Below are positions 32,640 through 45,264 of a stretch of DNA of 64,000 nucleotides, in pieces (positions within the stretch are counted from its first letter, which is position 1; each line of letters opens with the position of its first letter). The position numbers and the translations under genes are program-made. Source of the DNA: Zanthoxylum bungeanum. Its lineage: Eukaryota; Streptophyta; Magnoliopsida; Sapindales; Rutaceae. The DNA is taken from assembly GCA_019454045.1 (NCBI GenBank), contig SKCR01041601.1:18967-82966 (forward strand). The letters run 5' to 3'. The notes beneath the pieces are model-generated. The model made no database searches and had not been told where the DNA came from. It worked only from the letters and a program-made list of their open reading frames with translations.

Positions 32640-33605
32640 CAGTGCCTCGGGGATGAGGTTCAGTATGCCGGGAATGGAATTTTGAGGATGGAGCATGGGT
32701 CAATGCCCACATCAGTATCAGCTCAGGGATGAGTCCCAGGGGGCGAGGCCCACATTGGTATCAGTTTGGGGGCGAGGCCCACATCAGTATCAGTTTTTAG
32801 GAACGAGTCCTAGGGGCGAGGCCCACATCAGTATCAGTTTTTGGGGATGAGTCCCATGGGTGAGGCCCACATCAGAATCAGTTTTTGAAAATGGAGCATG
32901 GGTTGAGGCCCACATCAGAATCAGTTTATGGATGAGTCCCAGGGGGCGAGGCCCACATCAGTATCAGTTTTGGGGATACTTCTCAGGGTCGAGGCCCACA
33001 TTATCAGTGGTATAGGGATGCATCCCAAGGTCAAGGCCCACATTTTCAGCTGCAGTTCCGGGATGCGTCTCAGGGTCGAGGCCCACTGCATCATCAGTTG
33101 TAGTTCCGGGATGCATCCCAAGGTCGAGGCCCACTACATCATCAGTTTTGGGATGCGTCTCAGGGTCGAGGCCCACATTGTCAGCGGTATTGGGATACAT
33201 CCCAAGGTCGAGGCCCACATTGTCAGTTGTAGTTTCGGGATGCGTACCAGGGTCGAGGCCCACTGCATCATCAGTTGTAGTTTCGGGATACGTCTCAGGG
33301 TCGAGGCCTACTACATCATCAGTTTTGCGATGCGTCCCAGGGTCGAGGCCCACATTGTCAGCGGTATTGGGATGCGTTCTAAGGTCAAGGCCCACGTAGT
33401 CAGTTGCAGTTCCGGGATGCGTCCCAGGGTCGAGGCCCACTGCATCATCAGTTGTAGTTCCGGGATGCATCCCAGGGTCGAGGCCCACTACATCATCGGT
33501 TTTGGGATGCGTCTCAAGGTCAAGGCCCACGTTGTCAGTTGCAGTTCCGGGATGCGTACCAAGGTCGAGGCTCACTGCATCATCAGCATAATTCAGGAAT
33601 AAAGC
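32640..33605 (+). repeat. Second Tat 3' tandem array
   Basis: The first part (32690-32960) has about 45-bp units with GGGGCGAGGCCCACATCAGT and ATCAGTTTTTGGGGATGAGT. The second part (32970-33600) has units of about 45-48 bp built on GGGATGCGTCTCAGGGTCGA and GGCCCACTGCATCATCAGTT. Words are shared with the array at 12740-14700, but unit and period differ. Open frames on both strands come from the repeats. Confidence 0.9.
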
Positions 33606-33628
33606 CCACATTCGGTGGTTCGGGAACA

Positions 33629-34353
33629 AATTGCTAATCCCATATTGACTACCTATGCTCTGTACACAGAACTGACGAATCATTTCTTGATACACACAAG
33701 ATATCATGAGCATGAGTCCACACCCAACGAACAATCGGAGGTCTGATCTAAATAGATCGGTGACGTGACTGTCATCTTGTGGAGGATAACTCATATATCC
33801 ACAGTGGTATCTCAAGTCAAAGAATCACTATGCTACTAAACCCGAGAAGATTCATATTGACGTTGGTGTACCATCTATTAGGAAATCTTCAGTGAGTCGT
33901 TCAATATTTATCAAATAAATACCTACACGTCTATACGAGTCTCCCAAGACTCATGGTTCGTTGGGATAAACCATCGGACCAAGTCCGATATACGACATGT
34001 ATTGGTCTCAACGGATTTTACTAACCGACCCATGTCAGTAAATCTTGACCATGAACTTAATTTAAGGATATACGACTTATAGTGACACTTCCCAATGTCA
34101 ATTACAAGCTATTTTGTAACTGCGCACTACGTTGTAAATCCTGGGGTCTTTGTCCAATATATATACACATCACTAAACCAGATTTAGTTTCAATCTAATC
34201 AATCTAATCGAAATTAGATCGAATATATATATATATATAAGACAATAGGTGCTACCATTTAAATTAGTAATATCAAGGAAAAAGGTATTGCTCGTATTCA
34301 TGAATCGGACATAAATACGATACGGATTGGCGCTCTGAGCACCAACCCTAACA
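33629..34353 (-). repeat. Copia 3' LTR, truncated
   Basis: It matches 42585-43307 (TTGCTAATCCCATATTGACT onward) and ends CCTAACA. The outer 2 kb of the LTR are missing; the junction with Tat repeat DNA is near 33629. Confidence 0.85.
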
Positions 34354-34375
34354 ATTTCTCCCACTTGCTCTAGTG
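34354..34375 (-). promoter_or_regulatory. Copia polypurine tract
   Basis: On the minus strand, GCAAGTGGGAGAAAT lies directly before the 3' LTR start TGTTAGGG. It fits the plus-strand primer position. Confidence 0.75.
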
Positions 34376-35278
34376 CCAATCCATGGTATCATATACACAT
34401 CCCAATGTGTATCACATACTCATGGCCCTCAAGTACTCACCTAGCGCTCAAGAGGTAGGTAACAGCAAGTAAGCTCGCTATGACATATTGAGTTTGTCTA
34501 ATAAACACAATCATTTTCCTTAGCATGCATAATTCATATTTTTGTAGAATAAAGTTCTACATCGATATGACTCAAATGCCATATCAACATTGTGCTTCAG
34601 CTACTAAGTTGTCTAAGTATTTACGGATCAAATCCAAAATACTATGTAGACAATCGCAAACACAATACTAATAACAAACTTCTATTCTACGAGGTCACTA
34701 TACAAGTTCATGAGTCAATACTTCATAAGTTGCAACTAATTCTACTCATACAGTAGAATCATCCATGACACTCTCACTGCATCTTTTCTGACTCATTATG
34801 ACGTAGACTATCTAACGTCATAATTAGACTCAAAACTAATCTGACCCTAATGGTTGCAGATTTATTCCCCATTAATTAAAAACTCATTCTTAATATCTCA
34901 AAGATAATAAAGAACATGTTTCAAAACTCATCTTATGGTCTAGAAGATATCAAAATAACTCGTAACAATTACGATTAAATTGATATCTCTAATCGTACTT
35001 AATATAATGTTCATTATGCTATCATCCTATGATGCATAAAATTGACTAGACATTTTAATCAATTTCTCTTTCGACAAAGGAATTTTCCTTTACGAAAGAT
35101 GAATATTATATATGTTATAGATACACTAACTGTCAAACAGTTACTCTAACTGTCATACAGATAGTATTGCAGTGTCCTTTATTAGATCATATCTAATGCA
35201 AGACTAATGGGAGCATCTCTCAAGTCTCTTAGTTTTATATCATATATATAAAAAACTTTATATCGAATATAATATAGA
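34376..35278 (-). pseudogene. Copia pol C-terminal remnant and 3' flank
   Basis: Minus-strand reading near the polypurine tract gives short pieces such as EYLRAMSM and DTMDWH, like the tail of a copia RNase H. The rest has many stops. No continuous frame remains. Confidence 0.4.
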
Positions 35279-37429
35279 TGATCGGTGCTTACACACGCGT
35301 ATAACGCAAGCGCACGTATCGTTCAAGTAGTATAAAAAGTATCGATCCCACGAGGACTTAATACCTAATCTATTAATTTTATGAGGTCAAATGATTACTA
35401 GTATCTAACATGTTGATTGATTGATTTGAAATGATGAAGGTTTTGAATTTAAAAACAAGTAAATAAAATTGCTCGAATGTAGGTTTAAGAAAATTCAATA
35501 TTAAAAACTATCTAGTGTTGTGATTTCTTCCAATATCATTTTAAAGATGAAATGATTATTTTATGTTTTTGTAATAAATCGGTTTACTAACCTGGAACAC
35601 TAAATTATGCAAAAGCCTCGGTCGATGGTCAGACGCAAATACCCAGTTTAACCCAATTGAACCATATGTCTATGTCAACCAAATTATCTGGATTCATAAG
35701 TTTAAGTTCCAATTATTGCTACCCCCACCCGACAGGTATATGTCTATCCTGTAAGGAAATCTATTAAAGGGTTATCTATCCTCAAGGAAGATCGTGGGCT
35801 ATTAAGTCTAAGGTTGAAACCTAAAATTCCTTTTCAAGTTTATTTTAGATTTACCACATCAATCTTATTAGTGGCCAATTAACAAGACGCATTAAGCTTA
35901 AGACTTAATAAGTAAACCTTTAAATTACCCAAACTATAATTTAACCCCTTATAAACCGGTGATATTGGATTTCATCACAACCCCAGATAACTGGCTTAGT
36001 TACGACACATATTTACGGGTAGTAAAAAAAACTTAAATAAAATAAAAGACATAAAGTAAAATACTGAAAATTAAATACTAAAAATTAAATGCTGAAAAGT
36101 AAATGCTGAAAGTAAATGCTGAAATTAAATACTGAAAATGAAATGCTGAAAGTAATGCTGAATGTAAAGTTACTGAAAAGTAAATTGCTGAAAAGTAAAT
36201 TGCTGAAAAGTAATTGCTGAAAGTAAATTGCTGAAAAGTAAATAAAGTAAAATTACAATAAAAGAAAATGATGAGGTAAAAAGATCCACTTTTATTACTT
36301 CTATTTTAGATATCTCTATTAATATAATATATTAATTTTGCATGATAATTACCAACCAGCCATATAGGCGGTATCCAGATTAAGTCAAATTAATAATTAA
36401 TTACCAACCGACCAATCAGGCGGTATCCAGTTTAGTCAGGTTAAAACCAATTTAAATAATTACCAACCGACCAATATGGCGGTATCCTCGTTAAGTCAAG
36501 TTTTAACTAATTTTATATTATAATTAAGGGAGATTAATCTAAATATTTGTAATAAAAGTTTTACATTTTACCCCAGCAAAGGGGAGTTACCTCCTCATTA
36601 CTGAAAAGTAAAAACTGAAAATTAAAGAAAGAAAAGTATTATGCGTAAAAGTAAATTGCGGAAAGTAAAAACAGAAAAGTAAAGAAAAGAAAGTGCGAAA
36701 GCGGAAATTAATTACTGAAAGCTGTAAATAAACAAACAAGATACAATCTTCTTAGTATTCTTAAGGAATTCCTTAGAAGAAAGTATGAATTTTACAAATG
36801 AAATGGCTTGGTATTTATAGGCAAAATTTTACATCCATCAAATCATCCACAAATCAATTATTAATTGCTCCACTAATTGCTCCACCAAATCCATTATTAA
36901 TTGCTCCACTAATCTCTTATCATGTTTGGTGATGATTTGATAATTTTTATTATTTATTTATTAATTATTTTTTGCTTTGAAAATGATTGAAAGTGACTTT
37001 AATAATTACACACAAGACACTTCTGGATGTTCATCAATTTCGGGCATGAAATCTTCAGAATTCGAAATTATTTTGTCTTTCAAAGCTGTAGATCTTTGAG
37101 TCTTATTTAATCTGGAACTTGAATCAACTCAATCCGATATCGGAGTAAAACGTTATGCCCAAATTACGACAGATGCACAAAACTGGAATTTCCAAAACTG
37201 CACTTCGTTAAAACGCCCTTTCAAGTTTCCAATCTCCAAAATTAATATTTCAAGTCCAATTTTTGCCCTTATTTGACCCATATTTCGTCCTAAATGATTT
37301 CATTAAGTCCCAATATTATTTTATCTGCAAAATAAACTAAAACATATCAAAACGTTCATCAAACCCGAGAAACTAAACAAAATATTAAGTAAAATGGGCG
37401 GTAAATATTGATATATTTTACGCTCATCA
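35279..37429 (-). mobile_element. Solo LTR (2,151 bp) inside the copia element
   Basis: It runs TGATCGGTGC...CGCTCATCA (plus strand), that is TGATGAGCG...CCGATCA on the minus strand, with flanks ataga and agaga, a 4-of-5 match to a target duplication. It interrupts sequence that is otherwise copia interior. It holds two runs of CTGAAAAGTAAATTG-like repeats (36061-36240 and 36600-36715). No ORF. The minus-strand start resembles the TGATAAGTGC start of the LTR at 27682, so it may be a distant relative. Confidence 0.65.
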
Positions 37430-39969
37430 AGAGACACCACTCCCACTGTTTTCATGGAGAAAATAAGACTCAGGTAAATCTTTTACCTCATTAACATCTC
37501 ATTATTACCATTAATAATGATAATGTCATTAAGATGTAAAATACTAGAAAGAAATTTGTACGTTCCCACTAACACTTCTATCTCATATGTATTCTCCATG
37601 CTTTGATAAAATCAGACAATCTTACTGATATCAAAATTAGAAATCATAAATTTCCAGAAAGCTCATCCGAGTCTACAATAGGCTCTATAAGCTAATATAC
37701 TAAATTGTAATCTTAGCATAATACAAACTCCAGGGCCATTCCAAAATGAACTCTTCAAATTAAGAAATCACAATGGATCTCTTATCTGAAGAAACCATTC
37801 AGAAACGCCACTTTGTATTTTTTAGCTAAAATGTACAATTTAATATCATCATTAACCAACAGATCTTAAATTATTCAATCAGTGCGACTAGAGACAAGTT
37901 TCCTCAGAATCTACAATAGACCGCTGAGTATAACTTTTCTCACTGTCATACTATTAAGGTCAAACCTTTAATAAGCTCACTGTGCTTTTGCTGCGCAAAC
38001 CATTTGCACATTTTATGAACGTTTCATAACTAAAGCTCAATCAAGTTCCAAACTTGATCGTAGTAAGCTATGAACAATCTTAGATCTATGGTTTAATGTT
38101 AATTTCCGAAATCGATATCAAGTATCGTTCCCACTATAAGTTATAGGATACTTTCTTTGATAAGAAAACAACAGAACCATTAAGTATCAAATACTTTGCG
38201 AATGATTCTGACATCCTATAGCACTTATATGGAAGTAATTAAAAGGTATTTTCATCTTATTAATTATGTAGTTCCATTTATAGTTTCACCGTATTTGACT
38301 TCAATAAGTCAAGTCTTTTCTACAATAGTCAACATCCAATGTTACACACTAAGTAATAATAATTTTATTACTCGAGATCGTAGAAAATATATTTTATAAA
38401 TAGAATACAATATTCCATTAAATAAAATAAATGATAAACTTCTACTCGTACCTCCGAGGCGCAAGTACAGTTCAATTATATAACTATTATACAAAAGAAA
38501 GATTCAAATCTCAAACATTTCAAGATTCGAATTTTCTACTTATACACATCATATACGTAACTGTAGAAACTATGGAACATAAATTAAAAGGATGAATAAG
38601 TGTTACTGGAGCATAACCCCAAGAGTATTGAAACTAATTCGGTAACATTCAATATCCGCCGAATCAAATCGTATAAGATTCGATTTCTTCCATTAATCAA
38701 TTCCATCAATATGGAATCGTGGAAGAATAATATTGATGTAAGAATTATATTCTTCAAATAACCTTAGAACTAATTGCCATTAATTCATATGTTTGATCGT
38801 ATCAAACATCTTTGAACAATTCAAAGACTCACGATGAATTTTAAAGATACAATTTTCAAAACTTCAGATCGAATATCTTTGAACCAGTCAAAATATTATA
38901 TCCACGTTTCATCAGAAACACGTAACTAAGTCACGACAGTTCATTGACTAAGTTACGAAGTAAAGAAAACTACCTTAAGCAATTTACAATTCATTAAATT
39001 ACATACATCCAATGTATCAGTTCAATAATTTTCGGTCCAATGACAATCATTGGTTAAATGAGATTTAATCACCTTCCCGAATACAATATTCATTAAATGG
39101 ATAAGGATATGTGGTGTGATCTGGTATCAGACCATCTTTTACCATATGGTATAAGCATCCAATACTTAAGTGATAAAATGTCATAAAATAATGTTCTAAG
39201 TTATTTACTTAACCGAATATTTTTTTTAATGTTTATCTATTCGTTAATGACACTACTAGTCATTTTAAAATATGTAACAATTGTTTACAAAGAACAAGTA
39301 ACTATCAAATAGTCGCAAGTTCTGATATCAAATATCGAAACAATCATTCAACAATATTTTAAATAATTAGACGGGAGATCTGATATCCAATATCTACAGT
39401 TGTCGTATTATGAAAATCAATATTTTCTATACACAACTATACACATCTCTTTTCTTTAGCTTTATTATTTACTTTCAAATTATTTACAACATTTGCAAAT
39501 AATCGAAAAACAAATAGTGTCTGACACGTGACCTCTGAATGTCACTAAAGCCAAAAATGTCATTATTAGATAAACAAATATATAATGGGGTTTTTTTAAT
39601 GCCAGTGAAGAATCTCGAGACATGAACCAATTCATGTCAATCTTTACTGCATAAGAAATATTATGTCTAGAAGGATTTATCATTATCTATCTAATCTAGA
39701 CCTATTCTAGAAATCTGCAACCATAATTGAAGTCAGAAAACATATATAATATGCATGCAGTGGATAAAAGTTTAATTCTATCAAACTAATAGAATAAGGA
39801 ACAACATGAGCGACAATTTACATAATATTACACACCGCATAAGTTAAGGATTTTTAACCTAGCAGTGCCTCCCACTACTTTACGTAATACCGTAATCCCC
39901 AACGGAAATGAGAATTCAATAATTAAATTGAATTCCATAATGGGAAGTGGACCCCATGAATATATTTCG
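37430..39969 (-). pseudogene. Copia pol and gag region, decayed
   Basis: A minus-strand reading at 38042-38065 gives YDQVWNL, the RT entry motif also found in the plus-strand relative (ENQVWNL, 47727). KGLTLIV follows at about 37970. Elsewhere stops occur every few codons and no domain is firm. AT content is high. Confidence 0.45.
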
Positions 39970-40507
39970 ACTCACAGCTTTGGCACGTTCTCGCCTACGT
40001 ATATTCATTAGGTAGACAACTCATTGTCAATCACACTCACTGTGACTCCTGGGTTTGGTCCTGATCGTTTCTCGTTATGACAGCTTTGGCACGTTCACAA
40101 GGAGGCGTATCAAGGTTAAACTTTTCAATGACAAACTCAAGCTACCGATGTAGTCCTGACAGCTTTGGCACGTTCAGGATTTCCACTTTCACTTGAATTT
40201 GTCTCTTATCATATAAGTTCTACCGGTGTAAATGAACTACCTTCAACCATAATTGCACAGCTTTGGCACGTTACAGTCATAGCATCATGAAAATATTTAC
40301 ATCTTTATTGACAAGGTGGACGAAGAAATAAGTATTCTTAATACTAGTCACTTTCTTAAAACCTTATTGAAATCGGAGATTTTCAAACAAAAGATGTTTT
40401 TACTTTATTTAATCAAATTAAATAAACACATGCATGTATTAAGTAATGATTAAAATAAACATTGAATTTTAAAGGGCTAATCATATTGGGTGTCCAGGAT
40501 CAGACTC
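39970..40507 (-). promoter_or_regulatory. Copia 5' leader with four copies of a 17-bp motif
   Basis: ACAGCTTTGGCACGTTC (minus strand GAACGTGCCAAAGCTGT) occurs at 39974, 40080, 40159 and 40257, the last with one change. Spacing is 106, 79 and 98 bp, close to that in the plus-strand relative (44757-45051). The rest is non-coding leader. Confidence 0.85.
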
Positions 40508-40520
40508 GCTCTGATACCAT
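40508..40520 (-). promoter_or_regulatory. Copia primer-binding site (initiator tRNA-Met)
   Basis: ATGGTATCAGAGC on the minus strand, three bases from the LTR end. TGGTATCAGAGC is the usual tRNA-iMet primer site of plant copia elements. Confidence 0.88.
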
Positions 40521-40522
40521 TT

Positions 40523-43307
40523 TATTGGGGTCAAATCAGGGAGGCGCAGCGGAAGGAGCGCTGTTCGGGCGAAATCGTAGTTTAAAATTTTTAAACTTAC
40601 GAATAAATTATTTAATATCCAATATTAATAATTCATTCATATTTCACCTAAAATTATTTATTCGATATCATATAACGACATAAATAATATAGAAACATCG
40701 CGAAACTTTTGCGAAAACGTTTTTCCGCAAAATAGCATAAAACGCGTTTCCGGCCGAACCGACCGACCAATGCTCATGGGGACTGCCCAGGTCAGCCCCC
40801 AAAACATTTGGACAGTTCGTGGGCTGCCCGAACAGTGCCCAGTTCACTGTTTGGGCAGCTGTTACCCGGTAACGCCGTTTTTCACCGTTTTCGCATATTT
40901 TCACTCCGAAATAATTTCGATAAATATTTTTCTTGGGCAATTAAAATAAACTAATTTATTATAATTACTCAATAAATAAAAACTGAATTTTTATCTGAAA
41001 AATCAGATTTATCATTAATTGCTTTGAGACCCCAATACTTTGCAAATTAATCATTTTGGTCCTTAAATATTCAATTACATATTTAATTGATTCCAAATCA
41101 ATCCCAAAATAATTTATACAATTTGCAACATATCCAGAAACTTTTCCAAATTTGAAACTGCCCAGTAATTTTCCAGAATTACGAAACTCCCAGATTTTCT
41201 ATTAATTTAATTTGGCCCAATTTGTTCAAAACACATCAAGATCAAATCCAATCAATCCCAAATTTGACATACATAAAATATACATCAAATTATAACATAT
41301 ATATTAAAAGCCCCAAAATGTGAGTGGGTTAAGAATCCTAATTTCATAAATTACTCAAATTGGCCAATTTACATTAAATTGATAAAAATCAATACTTTAA
41401 TCTTCAAATTACCACACCAATTAAATCTCACCATCATGAAATTAATCAAGAACAATTTTAGGCTAATTATGAATGGCTAATTAACTCTAGAATGGCAACT
41501 TTAATTTTCTAATTAATTTATTAAGCTTAATTACATTAATAAGCAAATAAATTAATTATACATGCATGACACATCCAACAAATTAATTACAAAATAAAAG
41601 AGTAGAGGCATGATCTTAACAACACAATTGAAGTTAAGAAATATTGAAATATTTTTCATGTAGAAAAGAAGTGAAATTACTTACAAAAATCTCATTTTTG
41701 CTTTGATTTCCCTTTCTTTTTCAAACCAAATGCTCTCAACTCACTTATGTAATTTTTGTTTAGCTTTTGTTGTTGCTCTCTGGAAAACAAAGAACCACAA
41801 CCATTTGTATTCCAATTTTTGTTCATTATTTACGAATCATCAACAAAACAAATAAATAACTTTTATTTAATTTTTGTTTTAATTTAATTGGCACAAGTTT
41901 CACTTTAATAAAGATAACCTTTATCTTTTATAAAGTAAAACCAAATGGACCAATGGTATTAAGCCATTAAAAAGCCAAAAATCATATAAAGATATTTATT
42001 TTATTAATTAATTTAATTATTTAACAATTAAATAATTAAATATAAATATCTCAAATATATGTATTATATTTACATTAAATATCTCAAATACATATATTAA
42101 TAATATATGCCAAATTTCACAATTTATATTTAATTAATGTGTATTTAAAAAATCAAGTATTAAATACAAATACACATTAATTCGGAAATGACCGTTAGGT
42201 CCCGATTGCATGTATTTTTCGTTTAACCATTAAACGAGTTATAAATCATCAGTATTATTCATAATAGTTGCCCTAGTGCTCTACGAGTATATTTCATTAG
42301 TGAGACTCTCTAGATTCAGGCATATCCGTCACGAAATCCAATTTCGTGTGTATTATTCACCCACCCGTAAATTATGACGACCACAGATAAACTCGCTGAA
42401 TCATATAGGTTGAGATCACTGCATACGTATAATCCCTCCATCACAGGTATCCGGATTATCCTAGAGATATAGATATAAACGTCAAATCTCTATAGGAATA
42501 ATCTCGTCGACGTATCTATTAGCAATCTCTAAATAACATTCTGAACTCACTTCCGAATGTACTATGGCCATAGATTTAACAGATTGCTAATCCCATATAG
42601 ACTACTACTATGCTCTATACACATAACTGACGAATCATTTCTTGATACACACAGGATATCATGAGCATGAGTTCACACCCAACGAATAAGCGGAGGTCTG
42701 ATCTAAATAGATCGGTGACGTGACTGTCATCTAAGTGTGGAGGATAACTCATATATCTACAGTGGTATCTCAAGTCAATGAATCACTATGCTACTAAACC
42801 CGAGAAGATTCCTATTGACGTTGGTGTACCATCTATTAGGAAATATTCGGTGAGTCGTTCAGTATTTATCAAATAAATACCTACACGTCTATACGAGTCT
42901 CCCAAGACTCATGGTTCATTGGGATAAACCATCGGACCAAGTCCGATATACGACATGTATTGGTCTCAGCGGATTTTACTAACCGACCCATGTCAGTAAA
43001 TCTTGACCAGGAACTTAATTTAAGGATATACAACTTATAGTGACACTTCCTAATCTCAATTACAAGCTATGTTGTAACTGCGCACTACGTTGTAAATCTC
43101 GGGGTCTTTGTCCAATATATATACATATCACTAAACCAGATTTAGTTTCAATCTAATCAATCTAATCGAAATTAGATCGAATATGTATATAAAAGACAAG
43201 AGGTGCTACCATTTAAATTAGTAATATCAAGGAAAAATGTATTGCTCGTATTCATGAATCGGACATAAATACGATCCGGATTGGCGCTATGAGCACCAAC
43301 CCTAACA
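40523..43307 (-). repeat. Copia 5' LTR (2,785 bp)
   Basis: Plus-strand ends are TATTGGGG (TGTTGGGG mutated) and CCTAACA. It is the fullest copy of this LTR family in the window; other pieces are at 20454, 25368, 33629 and 43313. It is long for a copia LTR. The stretch 40740-40890 is GC-rich with repeated GGGCAG words. The ORF at 40668-40940 spans it without a domain. Confidence 0.87.
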
Positions 43308-43312
43308 ATTAT

Positions 43313-44505
43313 ATATATAGAGATTTAATGTTTATATCTATATCTCAGGAATAATCTGGATATATGTGACGGAGGGATTATATGTATGCCATGACCTCGA
43401 CCTGTATGGTTCAGAGAGTTTATCTATGTTCGTCATAATTTACGGGTGGGTGAATTATGAACACGATATTTGATTTCGTGACGGATATGCCTGAATCTAG
43501 AGAGTCTCACTAATGACATATACTCGTAGAGCACTATGGCAACTTTTATAAATAATATTGATTATTTATAACTCGTTTAACGGTTTTAAACGAAAAATAC
43601 ATGCGAATGGACCTAATGGTCATTTCCTAATTAATGTGTATTTTATTTAATACTTGATTTTTTTAAATACACATTAATTAAATATCAATTTGTGATATTT
43701 GACATATATCATTAATATATGTATTTGAGATATTTAATGTAAATATAATATATATATATATATATATAAGATATATATTTTTAATTATTTAATTGTTAAA
43801 TAAATAAATTAAATAATATATGAAATATCTTTAGCAATGATTTATTTTGGAAATGGCATGATACCATTGGATCACTTGTAAGTTTACTTTATGTATAAGA
43901 TAAATGTTATCTTTTTATATTATGTAAATTTGTTCCAATGAAATTAAAACAAATTGCAAAATTCTTTAACCAATTTATTTGTTCATTTTTCGACAATATG
44001 GCAAATAAAATTATAAGAATTTTTTGTTTTCATTTTCAAGACTTAGACAAGTTACACAAATATTTACAAAGAGAGTTGAGAGAAAGGTGGAAGAAAAGAA
44101 AGAAAACAAAGGCAAAACTTGGTATTTTATAAGTATTTTCATACTTTCTTCTATATATAAATTGTTTCTATTAATCTTATAGATAATTTCCAAAAATTTG
44201 GGGATTTGTGTTGCAAATTGTATTTTCATGTATTAGACATGTATAAATCATTTTGGGATTGATTTGGAATCAATTAAATATGTATTTGGCAATTTAAAGA
44301 CCAAAATGATCAAATTACAAAATTTGGAGGTAATTCGGTAATTAAAGAAAATATGATTTCTTGGGTTAAAATTTCAGATTTAAGTATTGGTTCATTAAAT
44401 AAATAAGTTTATTTAATTGATCCAAGAAAAAATTTTGAAATCGAAAAATTCTGATTTTCCACATTCTGTTGCGCTAACCCGGTAATTCCCTATAAAAATC
44501 CAACA
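43313..44505 (+). repeat. Copia LTR, 3' part
   Basis: It is the inverted counterpart of about 42495-40523 (for example GAATCTAGAGAGTCTCACTA at 43491 and its complement near 42299). It ends TATAAAAATCCAACA. The first 0.8 kb of the LTR are missing where it abuts the minus-strand element. Confidence 0.87.
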
Positions 44506-44520
44506 AATTGTTATCAGAGC
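44506..44520 (+). promoter_or_regulatory. Copia primer-binding site (mutated)
   Basis: AATTGTTATCAGAGC directly follows the LTR; compared with TGGTATCAGAGC it has one G-to-T change. Confidence 0.82.
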
Positions 44521-45264
44521 GAGTCTGATTCTGGACACCGGATATGATTATGCCTTTAAAATTCAATATTTAATTTAATCTTTACTTTATGCATGCATGT
44601 TTCTATTTAATTTGATTAAATAAAATAAAAAGCATCTTTTACGAAAAAAAATCTCTATTTGAAAATAAGGTTTTTATTTAATATATATTTTATGCATATT
44701 AATTGGTCCGTCTTGTCAATACCGCTTATCGATAAATTTTATGCAACTATATCCGAGAACGTGCCAAAGCTGTGAGGATATGGCCGGTAGAAATTTATCT
44801 ATACCGGATATATTTGATATTAGGTGAATTCAAGTGAAAGCGGCATCCTGAACGTGTCAAAGCTGTCAGGGTTACGCAAGTGTCTTGAATTTATCATTGA
44901 CAAGTTTAACCTTGGTACGCCTCCTTGTGAACGTGCCAAAGCTGTCACAACGAGAAACGACCAGGACCGAAACCCATAAGTCACTATTGAGTGATCGACA
45001 ATGAGTTGTCTACCTAATGAATATAAGTAGGCGAGAACGTGTCAAAGCTATGAGCTGAAATATATTTATGGGGTTCACCTTTCACTATTATGTTATGATC
45101 TGATTATCGCATATTTTTTATTTTGTTGGGGATTACAATATTGCATGAAATAGTGGGATGGGAATTTTTAGATTAAAAATCCATGATCTATTTAATGCTT
45201 ATGATATAATATGAAACTTTTTTTTTGCTAACCGTTGATTCGCTGTCTATTTGATAGATTTGCG
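44521..45264 (+). promoter_or_regulatory. Copia 5' leader with four copies of a 17-bp motif
   Basis: GAACGTGCCAAAGCTGT at 44757, 44929 and, with one base changed, 44850; a two-change copy is at 45035. Spacing is 93, 79 and 106 bp. The leader has no ORF; gag follows at 45265. Confidence 0.88.

Larger units (their letters stand above)
33629..43307 (-). mobile_element. Copia-type element, minus strand, decayed
   Basis: The minus-strand order is 5' LTR (43307-40523), initiator-tRNA-Met primer site, leader with four copies of a 17-bp motif, decayed pol, polypurine tract, and 3' LTR (34353-33629, truncated). The pol remnants are short: QVWNLIEL-like RT sequence at 38042-38065 and a C-terminal EYLRAMSM at about 34440. 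A solo LTR (35279-37429) sits in it. The left end is fused to the Tat array, so its target duplication cannot be checked. Confidence 0.8.

Noticed and set aside
32928..33815. ORFs of 224 (plus) and 283 (minus) codons
   Set aside because: Both are translations of the second repeat array, and the minus one crosses the junction into a copia LTR. Open frames on both strands follow from the repeat composition.
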